NCBI RefSeq assembly: GCF_002833405.1
Contig: NZ_CP025135.1
Location: forward strand, 2,523,501 to 2,587,500
Source of the DNA: Planococcus sp. MB-3u-03
GTDB lineage: Bacteria; Bacillota; Bacilli; Bacillales_A; Planococcaceae
DNA: 64,000 bases
Direction of reading: 5' to 3'
Position 1 is the stretch's first letter. Each line of letters begins with the position of its first letter. Below the pieces are notes generated by a model. The model worked only from the letters and a program-made list of their open reading frames with translations, was not told where the DNA came from and did not search any database. The position numbers and the translations under genes were made by a program. Positions 47,858 to 56,293 of this stretch are shown piece by piece.

Positions 47858-49495
47858 TTAGTTTTTATCCGCTGTTTTCAGGTCGATGTATCCGACCGGG
47901 TGGCGGAGGATACCTTCGACGCCTTCTTTTTGCAGCTGGACTTGGTTATAGAAATGGATCGGGAAGATCGGCATTTCGTCCATCAGGATTTTTTCTGCTT
48001 CGATAAGCATGTCCCAACGTGCTGCAGAGTCTGTTTCCGCTTTTGCGTCAGCGATCAGCTTATCGAATTCTTCGTTGGACCATTGTGTACGGTTCATGGA
48101 AGAATCCGTGATGAAGCTTTCAAGTGCGTTGACCGGGTCAGCGTAGTCGTGCAGGAATGAGCTGCGCGACAATTGGTATTTGAATTCTTTTTGCTCTGTC
48201 AGGAAGACGCTCGCTTCGACATTTTGAAGTTCAACATCTACATCCAAAGCAGTCTTGAATTGGTCTTGCAATGTTTCCGCGATGTTCTGGTGTGATTCGC
48301 TTGTTGAGTAGGAAATCGTCACTGGCGGCAATTCGTCCCAGCCTTCTTCTTCCATGCCTTCTTCAAGCAATTGCTTCGCTTTGTCAGCGTCAAATTTCAC
48401 CAATTCGCCTGCTTCGTCGCGGAATTCCTGGCCGTTCGGGCCTTCAAATCCGTAAGAAACAAAGCCGTATGCCGGTTTTTCGCCGTTTTTCGTCACGTAT
48501 TGGACGATATCATCCTGGTTCACCGCATAAGCGAATGCTTGGCGGACTTTTTTGTTCGTGAATGGCTCTTCTTCCACATTGTAACGGTAGAAATACGTAC
48601 CCGCCTGGTCCATTACGCCAAGTTCAGGAGAATCCTGCAATTGCTCGGACATTTCAGCTGGCACGCTCGATACGTCCAGTTCACCCGCTTCGTACATTTG
48701 GTATTCCGTGTTCGGGTCGTTGACCATTGCCCAGTGGACTTTATCCAATTTTACGTTTTCAGCATCCCAATACTCTTCATTCTTCTCGAAGACGAATTCT
48801 TCGTCGTGGCTCCAGGAAGCCAATTTGAACGGCCCGTTTCCGACAAAGCTATCCGCTTCTGTATGCCAGTCCGGGTTTTCTGTAGCTGTCGCTTCGTGGA
48901 TCGGGAAGAAGCTTGGGTTTGTGATGATGTTCAAGAACGCTTCTGTCGGTTCCGTCAGTTTCACGACGAAGGTCTTGTCGTCTTCTGCAGAAATCGCAAC
49001 ATCTTCTACAGCGCCTTCTCCGTTGTTATACGCTTCTGCGCCTTCAATGAAGTAAGCAAGGAAAGCTGCCGGAGAAGCTGTTTCCGGGTCTAACATATGC
49101 TGCCATGCAAAGACGAAATCGCCGGCTGTGACCGGTTCGCCGTTCGACCAGTTAGCGTCTTCACGGATATTGAATGTGTACGTCAACCCGTCTTCAGAGA
49201 TGTCGATCGATTCAGCTGTCGCTTCGACCGGCTGAGACGATTCATCCAGGCGTGTCAAACCTTCCATCAAGTTGTTCAAAGCGCCCCATGATACAGCGTT
49301 GAAGCCGATCGATGGATCGAACGAAGTCGGTTCTTCCCCATTATTCATATACAATACTTTCTCTCCGCCTGAATCAGCGGAACCCTCTTCGCCTGAATCG
49401 CTGCTTGTGTCTTCCCCCGCGTCTTCGCTTGCTGTACAAGCTGCGAGAACGAACACGAACATCGCCATCAGGAACAATACGAGCCATTTCTTCAT
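47858..49495 (-). CDS. dppE: Dipeptide ABC transporter substrate-binding lipoprotein
   Basis: Extracellular peptide-binding protein of SBP family 5, 545 residues. Lipoprotein signal MKKWLVLFLMAMFVFVLAAC with the lipobox LAAC, then an acidic Ser/Gly-rich linker. Family motifs: LNNLMEGLTRLDESSQPVEA, DGLTYTFNIREDANWSNGEP, and VTAGDFVFAWQHMLDPETAS. AAGGGGG precedes the ATG. Captures di/oligopeptides, possibly murein tripeptides as for B. subtilis DppE, and delivers them to DppBC. Confidence 0.92.
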   Translation of the reverse strand: MKKWLVLFLMAMFVFVLAACTASEDAGEDTSSDSGEEGSADSGGEKVLYMNNGEEPTSFDPSIGFNAVSWGALNNLMEGLTRLDESSQPVEATAESIDISEDGLTYTFNIREDANWSNGEPVTAGDFVFAWQHMLDPETASPAAFLAYFIEGAEAYNNGEGAVEDVAISAEDDKTFVVKLTEPTEAFLNIITNPSFFPIHEATATENPDWHTEADSFVGNGPFKLASWSHDEEFVFEKNEEYWDAENVKLDKVHWAMVNDPNTEYQMYEAGELDVSSVPAEMSEQLQDSPELGVMDQAGTYFYRYNVEEEPFTNKKVRQAFAYAVNQDDIVQYVTKNGEKPAYGFVSYGFEGPNGQEFRDEAGELVKFDADKAKQLLEEGMEEEGWDELPPVTISYSTSESHQNIAETLQDQFKTALDVDVELQNVEASVFLTEQKEFKYQLSRSSFLHDYADPVNALESFITDSSMNRTQWSNEEFDKLIADAKAETDSAARWDMLIEAEKILMDEMPIFPIHFYNQVQLQKEGVEGILRHPVGYIDLKTADKN

Positions 49496-49553
49496 GTGAT
49501 TTCCCCCTTGTGTTTTCTTTTATGTGAATGCGCAAATGCGCCCCCAGCCAAAT

Positions 49554-50689
49554 TTACCTTGCAAAAGCCTGTTCTTCGATCAATTTTTGGGCCCGTGGAT
49601 CCTGCAGCCAGCAATCCACTTTGTGGGTCCCGGATAAAGCCGTCACTTCCGGATAGACATTCGTGCAGACGTCCATCGAAAACGGGCAGCGCGCTGCGAA
49701 TGGGCACCCTGTCGGCGGTGCGAACAGATCAGGCGGCGTTCCGTCGATCGGTTTGAGCTCCCTCCCGCCAAGTCGAGGCGCGGCACGGAATTCAATAAGC
49801 CTTTCGTGTACGGATGCTGCGGATTGTAGAAAATCTCGCGCTTGTCGCCGGTTTCGATCACCTTTCCGGCGTACATGACGGCGATGCGATCGGCGATTTT
49901 CGCGACGACGCCGAGGTCGTGCGTAATCAAGATGATCGATACGCCGGTTTTTGATTGGATTTCCTCGAATAATTCCAGGATCTGCGCTTGGATCGTCACG
50001 TCGAGCGCCGTCGTCGGCTCATCCGCAATCAATAGCTCCGGCTCACAGATCAAGGCGATCGCGATGACGATGCGCTGGCGCATGCCTCCCGAAAATTGGT
50101 GGGGATATTGCTTGAGCCGCTCTTCCGGATTCGGGATGCCGACCAGCTTGAGCATATCGATCGCCCGCTCTTTCGCTTCGGCCTTGCCCAAGTTCTTGTG
50201 CTGCTTGACGCCTTCTGTCAATTGCTCGCCGATCGTCAAGGTCGGGTTGAGCGCAGTCATCGGATCCTGGAAAATCATCGAAATGTCGACGCCTTGGATC
50301 TTGCGCATTTCTTTCTTCGACAATTTCGTCAGGTCCCGTGTTTTGAAATGGACGCCTTTGGAACTGATTTTTCCGGGCGGCTGCTGGATCAAGCCCATGA
50401 TGGCGTTGGATGTCACCGATTTACCGCAGCCCGACTCCCCGACAATTGCCAGCGTTTCCCCTTTATAGAGGTCGAAATTGACGCCGCGGACGGCCTGGAC
50501 GGTGCCGCCGTATGTATTGAAGGTCACGTGCAGGTCCTGTACGGAAAGGATCCGCTCGTCCGTGACGGTCTTGTGCTTTTTCGGCTTCACGACCTTGCCG
50601 CGTTTGCCGGTATGGTCGACGGCATCGAGATCCGCCCCATCTTCCAGGCGGGTCCGCGCCAACTCTTCAGCTATCTGCTTTCCTGTCAT
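49554..50689 (-). CDS. dppD: Dipeptide ABC transporter ATP-binding protein DppD (frameshift near 3' end)
   Basis: Peptide-importer ATPase of about 378 residues. About 40 N-terminal charged residues precede the ABC domain. Walker A AIVGESGCGKSVTSNAIMG, Q-loop IFQDPMTALNPT, signature FSGGMRQRIVIAIAL, Walker B LLIADEPTTALDVT. The frame shifts near 49760-49762, within RLDLAGG. Restoring one G (GGGAGC to GGGGAGC) gives GELKPIDGTPPDLFAPPTG followed by the Cys motif CPFAARCPFSMDVC, ending at 49554. As written, the protein has a scrambled tail without the Cys cluster. Start 50689, four nt after the dppC stop. Confidence 0.86.
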
Positions 50690-50693
50690 GTCT

Positions 50694-51614
50694 TCACTTC
50701 CTCATCTTCGGATCGAGTGCATCCTGCAGCCCGTCTCCAAGTACGTTAAATGCGAACATCGTCAATGAAATAAATAATGCCGGGAAGAACAAGCGCCACC
50801 AGTCGCCGGTGATGATGACCGGCAAAGCGTCGTTCGCCATGACGCCCCAACTTGCAAACGGCGCCTGGATCCCGAGGCCAAGAAAGCTCAGGAACGCTTC
50901 AGCGAAAATGGCGCTCGGTACAGTCAAGGTCATCTGCACGATGATCGGCCCCATCGAGTTCGGGATCAAGTTCTTGCGGATGATGCGCGGCGTCTTCGCC
51001 CCGAATGATTTCGATGCCGTGACGAATTCATAGTTTTTCACTTGCAGCACCTGCCCCCTGACAATCCGGGCCATGCCGACCCAGCCTGTGATGGTGAGCG
51101 CGAGGATGATCGTCCATAAAGACGGGCCCATTACGACGAGCAGTAAGATGACCACGAGCAAATACGGCAAGCCGTAAAGGATTTCGATGATGCGCATCAT
51201 GATGCCGTCGGTTTTGCCGCCCTTATAGCCGGCGATGCCGCCGTAGACGATGCCAATGACAAAATCGATCAATGCGGCCATCAAGCCGACGAATAAGGAA
51301 ATGCGCGCGCCGTACCAGGTGCGGGTAAAGACGTCGCGCCCCGCTTCATCGGTCCCGAACCAATGCGTCGCGCTTGGCGGCTGGTTTTGGTTCGGCAAGT
51401 CTTGCGTAGTGACGGAATGCGGCGAGAAAATAGGGCCGAATATCGCCATCACGGCGAGCAAAGCCAGGAAAATCAGGCCGAGCATCGCCAGTTTGTTTTG
51501 CTTCAGCCTGCGCCAGGCGTCTTTCCAATAGGAAAGCGACGGGCGCACGACAGCTTCTTTTTCATCGCCACTTTTATCGGAAGGGCGGAACCATTCATCA
51601 CGGACCTGAGTCAT
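50694..51614 (-). CDS. dppC: Dipeptide ABC transporter permease DppC
   Basis: Inner-membrane permease (306 residues), about six helices with an OppC-type N-terminal segment (LGLIFLALLAVMAIFGPIFS) and GTDEAGRDVFTRTWYGARIS. The BPD_transp_1 EAA-loop is visible in EFVTASKSFGAKTPRIIRKN. Start 51614 overlaps the dppB stop (TGATG). Forms the channel with DppB. Confidence 0.9.
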   Translation of the reverse strand: MTQVRDEWFRPSDKSGDEKEAVVRPSLSYWKDAWRRLKQNKLAMLGLIFLALLAVMAIFGPIFSPHSVTTQDLPNQNQPPSATHWFGTDEAGRDVFTRTWYGARISLFVGLMAALIDFVIGIVYGGIAGYKGGKTDGIMMRIIEILYGLPYLLVVILLLVVMGPSLWTIILALTITGWVGMARIVRGQVLQVKNYEFVTASKSFGAKTPRIIRKNLIPNSMGPIIVQMTLTVPSAIFAEAFLSFLGLGIQAPFASWGVMANDALPVIITGDWWRLFFPALFISLTMFAFNVLGDGLQDALDPKMRK

Positions 51615-52549
51615 CACACATCACCTTCTTTCTTGTGTAGCTTGATGCGTGGATCCAATATGCCGTAGACGATATCGACCAGGAACAGCATGAAAATCAA
51701 GAATGCACTATAGAATACCGTAGTGCCCATGATGACCGGATAATCGCGGTTATTGATCGAATCGACAAAGTATTTACCCATCCCCGGTATCGCGAAAATC
51801 TTCTCGATGACGAAAGTTCCGGTTAAAATGCCGGCAAGTAAAGTGCCCATGATCGTCACGACTGGCATCAAGGCGTTACGCAGCGCATGCCGCAAAACGA
51901 TACGCATTGGCTTGATGCCTTTTGCGCGCGCCATTTTAATGTAATCCTGTGTCAGCACTTCGAGCATGCTCGAGCGCGTCAGGCGGGCGATGATCGCCAT
52001 CGGCCCGGTCGCCAGCGCAAGCACCGGCAGCACCATATGCATCGGGCTAGTCCAGGTCGCCGGAGGGAACAAATTCCAGTTGACCGCGAGCTGCTGGATC
52101 AGCACCGTTGCGAGTACAAAGTTCGGGATTGAGATCCCGATGACCGCAAAGGCCATGGCCGCGTAATCGATCATTTTATTATGCCGCAGCGCAGCCATCG
52201 TCCCGAGAATGATTCCGGAAACGACCGCAACAAGAATGGTGATGATCCCGAGTTCAAAGGAAATCGGGAAGCCCCTTGCTAACAGTTCGTTGACGGTACG
52301 GTTCGGGTCTTTGATCGATGGTCCGAAATCGAATGTGACAATCGACTGCATATAACTCAAGTATTGAATATGTAGTGGCTGATCGAGCTTGTAGAAGCGC
52401 TCCAGATTTGCCTGCACCGTCTCGTTCGTATTGCGGTCGCTTTCAAGCGGCGAACCCGGTACGGCGTGCATGAGGAAAAACGTCAGTGTCGCGATGATGA
52501 AAATCGTCACGAGCATCATCAAAAATCGTTTGAATATGTATTTGCCCAT
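51614..52549 (-). CDS. dppB: Dipeptide ABC transporter permease DppB
   Basis: Permease of 311 residues with the standard DppB N-terminus (MGKYIFKRFLMMLVTIFIIA), YLSYMQSIVTFDFGPSIK in the periplasmic-side loop, the EAA region YIKMARAKGIKPMRIVLRHA, and a C-terminal FLVDIVYGILDPRIKL. The start is ATG 52549, about 10 nt after dppA. Translational overlap with dppC. Confidence 0.92.
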   Translation of the reverse strand: MGKYIFKRFLMMLVTIFIIATLTFFLMHAVPGSPLESDRNTNETVQANLERFYKLDQPLHIQYLSYMQSIVTFDFGPSIKDPNRTVNELLARGFPISFELGIITILVAVVSGIILGTMAALRHNKMIDYAAMAFAVIGISIPNFVLATVLIQQLAVNWNLFPPATWTSPMHMVLPVLALATGPMAIIARLTRSSMLEVLTQDYIKMARAKGIKPMRIVLRHALRNALMPVVTIMGTLLAGILTGTFVIEKIFAIPGMGKYFVDSINNRDYPVIMGTTVFYSAFLIFMLFLVDIVYGILDPRIKLHKKEGDV

Positions 52550-52561
52550 TGTTTCTTCCCC

Positions 52562-53385
52562 CTAACAGAACTTCGCTTGCATCGCCAGTTCTGTCATGAC
52601 CAGCATGGCGCGATAAGCTTCCAGTATGTTTTGTGCTTCGTAACTGACAATCGTCGTGCCTTCTTCAATGTGGGTGCCCGGCATCATCGCCGCCAGCTCC
52701 GCTTCCCCGTAATTGGTAAACTCCATGCGAAGCGTCGGCTTCTCAGGCGGCACGAGCGGCTTTACGCGATCTTTGTTTTGGATCGCTTCCTGCGTTTTCT
52801 CGCGCAGCAGCCGCTGCGCTTTTTTCGGATGCAGTGTTTTGACTGCAGAACGCGTCAAGGTCTCTTTCACCGCGACAGTCGTGACATTCGGGATGAGTGC
52901 TTCCGCTTCCCTGCATGCGCAGTCATCTCCCGCTACCATCAAGACCGGTACGCCGTGGTATCCTGCGACGTACGCATTCAAGCCGAGCTCGCCGACTTCG
53001 ACGTCATCGATCCACATCGACGGACGCCGAAAATCATGGCGTGCGACATGACGCCTTTTTGCCCGGCACGTGCATGATAGCCCGCGAAAAATGCACCGCT
53101 GTAACTATCGTCCAAGCCCTCGACCATCGAAAACGCTTTGACGCCTCCCGTGATGAGCTCCGCTTCTTCATGGAGATCTTCAGCAATCAAATTGTTCATC
53201 TTCGAATGGGAATCATTGACGAGAAAAGCTTCCGCTCCTGCATCGAATGCTCCGTGAATGATGGCATTGGCGTCGCCTGTCATGAGGCGCCGTCCCCTTT
53301 CGTAATTCGCTTCTTTTGAATCTACATATGTATAATCCGGAAGTGCCGTTACACCTTCCATGTCCATCGATAAGTAGAATTTCAT
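52562..53385 (-). pseudogene. dppA: D-aminopeptidase DppA (frameshifted in mid-gene)
   Basis: Zinc D-aminopeptidase (M55), a decamer that releases D-Ala from D-Ala-D-Ala type peptides. N-terminal MKFYLSMDMEGVTALP, the metal-binding LVNDSHSKMNNL, and AFFAGYHARAGQKGVMSHAM are typical. The frame breaks at about 53019-53022 after IFGVR. One added base gives SMWIDDVEVGELGLNAYVAG, then VPVLMVAGDD and the conserved ending MLVMTELAMQAKFC. Repaired length about 274 residues, as in B. subtilis. First gene of the dpp-ykf operon, with AAGGGG upstream. Confidence 0.88.
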
Positions 53386-53419
53386 GCTGCATAATTCCCC
53401 TTTGTTTGTCTTATTCGGA

Positions 53420-53434
53420 ATATTTCTGAAACTT
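53420..53434 (-). promoter_or_regulatory. Candidate CodY box upstream of dppA
   Basis: Minus strand AAGTTTCAGAAATAT matches 12 of 15 positions of the CodY motif AATTTTCWGAAAATT. It lies about 11 nt downstream of the candidate -10, near the expected transcript start. B. subtilis dpp is CodY-repressed, so the site is plausible. Confidence 0.5.
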
Positions 53435-53444
53435 TATATGTACT

Positions 53445-53473
53445 AATGTAGCAATATTGTAAGAATATTTCAA
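53445..53473 (-). promoter_or_regulatory. Candidate promoter of the dpp-ykf operon
   Basis: Minus strand TTGAAA (53468-53473), 17-nt spacer, TACATT (53445-53450), about 60 nt upstream of the dppA start. Confidence 0.45.
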
Positions 53474-53751
53474 TATAATTTTTTATTCAAAATGTTTACT
53501 TCCTTATGCAGCCCACATGAGAAAACCATCCAAAACCACTTATTTCCTTGCCCCTTCAACGGTTCCCATGCATACGCATTGCATGAAATGACCGATCCTT
53601 TTTTTGGTATATCGTTAATCGCCTCCCACTCCATTTTCTTTTTGCAGATCCACAATTTCCACCGGAAAGGTCTTGTGTCATTGCCATAAATGAAATGAAA
53701 ATCTCTATTTATTTTAATTTTTAGAATATTTGGTAATTTAGTCTCATGCAT
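53470..53751 (-). CDS. Hypothetical protein, 93 residues
   Basis: I do not recognise it. An ATG at 53751 follows GGAAG, and the product is basic and rich in Trp and Lys (KLWICKKKMEWEAIN, GNKWFWMVFSCGLHK). It has no signal peptide or clear membrane segment. Its stop reaches the -35 of the dpp promoter. It could be a real small gene or a chance frame in AT-rich DNA. Confidence 0.35.
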   Translation of the reverse strand: MHETKLPNILKIKINRDFHFIYGNDTRPFRWKLWICKKKMEWEAINDIPKKGSVISCNAYAWEPLKGQGNKWFWMVFSCGLHKEVNILNKKLY

Positions 53752-53856
53752 TTTCTTCCAGTCCCTTATACACTGTAAATAAGTTATAAATAGTTCAACC
53801 GAACACTATAACTGGCAAACAGGGTTTCCCGACAATCAGAGAAGGAGCGGATCATC

Positions 53857-53964
53857 ATGAATAATTTCGACAAAGTACTGGAGATGCAATGGGGAGATCT
53901 TGCGCTGGGCGTGACGGGTTCTGCAGTCGTAATGTTGGCACTCAATTACTTCATGCTCATGTAG
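53857..53964 (+). CDS. Small membrane peptide, 35 residues
   Basis: ATG at 53857 with a strong GAAGGAG about 8 nt upstream. Residues 1-15 are polar and acidic (MNNFDKVLEMQWGDL), and residues 16-35 form one hydrophobic helix (ALGVTGSAVVMLALNYFMLM). A second tiny frame and a terminator follow. The strong ribosome binding site, single helix and terminator suggest a real, expressed small protein, perhaps a membrane regulator. No family known to me. Confidence 0.55.
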   Translation: MNNFDKVLEMQWGDLALGVTGSAVVMLALNYFMLM

Positions 53965-53977
53965 AAAGGAGCACCAT

Positions 53978-53998
53978 ATGATTTCCGAATATACGTAA
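53978..53998 (+). CDS. Possible 6-codon micro-ORF (MISEYT)
   Basis: AAAGGAG, 6 nt, ATG, then five codons and TAA. The stop abuts the terminator stem. Could be a translated peptide or a ribosome-loading element; listed with low confidence. Confidence 0.25.
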   Translation: MISEYT

Positions 53999-54033
53999 AA
54001 GCCCTTTTCCGATAGACGGAAAAGGGCTTTTTG
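53997..54033 (+). terminator. Terminator of the small-peptide transcript
   Basis: Stem AAAGCCCTTTTCCG / CGGAAAAGGGCTTT followed by TTT. Confidence 0.85.
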
Positions 54034-54113
54034 CTTGTTTTCTTCCATATAAAAACGCCTGCTCTCAAATTCCCGGGCAGACGTTTCTTATCCATAGGCT
54101 GTTATATGCTTCA

Positions 54114-54578
54114 TCATAGACCTCCATCAAGTAATTGTTTTTGCTGAGACAGCAGCTTCTCAAACAGTTCCTTATCCCCCGCGGCTAATGCCTGGTCGAT
54201 CATGCGGTTGAAGTTTTCCTGCTCCAGGAACTGGATTGCTTCGGTCGCTTCTTTCTTTGTTTGTTCGTTCACTTCGATCAATTCCGCCCTTTCTTCCTTC
54301 AATATGCTCTGAAGGTGTGTATGGATATCCGAGACCAGCAGCAATTGGTAGAGCGGCAAACGGATAAAGCGGTTTCCTTTTTGGAATACAAAGACTTCGG
54401 AAAGGTTTTCTACTTGGAAGGTATTCAAGTTGACGATGATTTCCTTCCCTTCGACAGGGATGAAATGAAACACTTCATCATCTTTCAGGATCGAAAAATA
54501 TTGATAGGCGAACACAAACTTGATGCGATGCCCTTCTCTCTTTGTATAAAACGGCTTCATCAGTTTTACATGCAACAT
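54114..54578 (-). CDS. IDEAL domain-containing protein
   Basis: Cytoplasmic protein of 154 residues. A beta-rich N-terminal part (MLHVKLMKPFYTKREGHRIK, FVFQKGNRFIRLPLYQLLLV) is followed by a charged helix and a C-terminal IDEAL-type motif, FNRMIDQALAAGDKELFEKL. The IDEAL motif is a short helical element named for its sequence and found in several Firmicutes proteins of unclear role. GGAGGGGAG precedes the ATG at 54578. Confidence 0.68.
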   Translation of the reverse strand: MLHVKLMKPFYTKREGHRIKFVFAYQYFSILKDDEVFHFIPVEGKEIIVNLNTFQVENLSEVFVFQKGNRFIRLPLYQLLLVSDIHTHLQSILKEERAELIEVNEQTKKEATEAIQFLEQENFNRMIDQALAAGDKELFEKLLSQQKQLLDGGL

Positions 54579-54699
54579 CTGACTCCCCTCCTTATATTTC
54601 AGAATATTCCGCTTACATAAATCATACCATAAATTGGTCGATACGGATAGAAATAAGTGTGGATAAACGATGGCATTTTCGCTTCTTTTTCCTTCTTCG

Positions 54700-54728
54700 T
54701 TTACTGTCTTGCCTCAAAGCCGTATAAT
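54700..54728 (+). promoter_or_regulatory. Sigma-A-type promoter of ywqB-ywqA
   Basis: TTTACT (54700-54705), 17-nt spacer, perfect TATAAT (54723-54728), about 30 nt upstream of the SWIM gene. Confidence 0.65.
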
Positions 54729-54760
54729 AGAAGGAAATGTTTTTATTTGGGGCGATGTAA

Positions 54761-56293
54761 ATGGCTACGGTTTTATCCTTGGCGAAACAATACGAAGACA
54801 CGATCCACAATTATATGGCTGCTATCGACAAGTCGCTTCATCCTATGCGTGCGTTGGATGAGGAAATGGTTCGAAAAGCAGTCTTTTTAGTGCGCCATGA
54901 CGGCGTGCAGATACATTCTTTCAATGAAGAACGCCTGCTGCTTGAAGCGAGCGTGAAAGATGCCCATTCGGTCAAAGTGGTGCTCAATTTCGGGAAACTT
55001 ACTGCCGTCTGTGCTTGCCCACAGGAAAAAACCTGCCGTCACCGCTTGGCGGTCATTTTTTCGCTCTATCAAAAAATCGACTCGCTTTCCGAATGGGTCG
55101 CGAAATGGCGTGATAAGGAGAATGAGAAATTGTCGACACTGACGAACAAACGCTCACCCGATCAATGGGAAGCACTGATCCGCAGCACGTGGCGCGAACC
55201 GATCAATGATTACGTCACGCGCAATTATTTCTATTTTGAGCAATTATACGAAGGGCGCTTAAAAAACGCCCTGTCCTTCATGCCACTCGAGCGTGAATGG
55301 AAAACTTTATATAAAACCTATGCCCACCTGATTTCTTTGACAGAAGTATGGGAGACGTTCAGCGCGGGGACGAAAGAAGTGCATCATTCCTTCTTCAAAA
55401 CCTGGTTTGCGGACGAATTGCATGCACTCCGTGATATGCTTGGCCAATTACGGGGCTTGCACCGCACTTTCGAATCTGACGCTTTCTTCACCCATTTGCG
55501 TGAACTGGTGCGCGAATTCGCGGAAACGAACGACGATTCGTTTTCGGAACGCTTTGAAATCTACCAGTTGTTCTGGACCGAATTATTCATCAGCAGGCGC
55601 GAACGGCTAAGCGGTCTCGAAGAATTCCGCCGTCCAGACGAACGGGTCAAGGCATTTTTCGCTGTACTGCTCGGAAACGAGGTCTCTCCCGGCACCATTA
55701 CGCCGGGCGCAGCAGCTGACTGGGTCAAACTAGCAGTGCTAGCTGAAGAAGAAGGCCATCAACAAGGGCTCTCCGCAATCTTGATGGCCATCAAGCCGCA
55801 TGTCCGGACATTCCTGTTTGACGGATTGTTTACGCAGTACCGCCACCATTATGTCCGTGTTTTGAGCCGTCTATATTCATTGATCGACTTAACTGAAGAC
55901 GATTGGGAAGATTTATTTACACAGTTCGGCCATTACGGCTTGCCTGCCTATTCCGCCTACCTCGTCGAAAAAGGCATGTACAAGCAATGGGCGGAACTTC
56001 ACCAGCTGCATAATTCCCCTTTGTATTTTGCAGAGGAATGCGGATTGAAGGAAGTGCATAATGCCGCTCCTGATTTCGCGTTGCCGCTCTACCACCGCTA
56101 TGCGCTGCAGCATCTCGAAGAACGCAGCCGGACAAGCTATAAACAGGCCGTCCGCGTATGGAAGAAAATGAAAGCCGCGTGCAAGAAAAGCGGGCAGATG
56201 CCGTTTTGGAATGCTTATATGAATGAAATCCAACATCGCTACAAACGCTTGCGCGCGCTCCAGGAAGAGATTGAGAAAGGAAAGCTGTTATGA
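54761..56293 (+). CDS. ywqB: SWIM zinc-finger protein (YwqB-like)
   Basis: Cytoplasmic protein of 510 residues with an N-terminal SWIM domain, seen as VCACPQEKTCRHRLAVIFSL (CxC...CxH zinc ligands) near residue 85. SWIM domains are thought to bind DNA or proteins. The rest is helical and charged without a known enzyme motif. Its stop overlaps the ATG of the SNF2 helicase gene, so the two are translationally coupled, as in the B. subtilis ywqB-ywqA pair. Probably a partner that guides the helicase. Confidence 0.85.
   Translation: MATVLSLAKQYEDTIHNYMAAIDKSLHPMRALDEEMVRKAVFLVRHDGVQIHSFNEERLLLEASVKDAHSVKVVLNFGKLTAVCACPQEKTCRHRLAVIFSLYQKIDSLSEWVAKWRDKENEKLSTLTNKRSPDQWEALIRSTWREPINDYVTRNYFYFEQLYEGRLKNALSFMPLEREWKTLYKTYAHLISLTEVWETFSAGTKEVHHSFFKTWFADELHALRDMLGQLRGLHRTFESDAFFTHLRELVREFAETNDDSFSERFEIYQLFWTELFISRRERLSGLEEFRRPDERVKAFFAVLLGNEVSPGTITPGAAADWVKLAVLAEEEGHQQGLSAILMAIKPHVRTFLFDGLFTQYRHHYVRVLSRLYSLIDLTEDDWEDLFTQFGHYGLPAYSAYLVEKGMYKQWAELHQLHNSPLYFAEECGLKEVHNAAPDFALPLYHRYALQHLEERSRTSYKQAVRVWKKMKAACKKSGQMPFWNAYMNEIQHRYKRLRALQEEIEKGKLL

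Noticed and set aside
48371..49093. 240-residue rightward frame opposite dppE
   Set aside because: Antisense shadow; Cys/Phe-rich, with no ribosome binding site.
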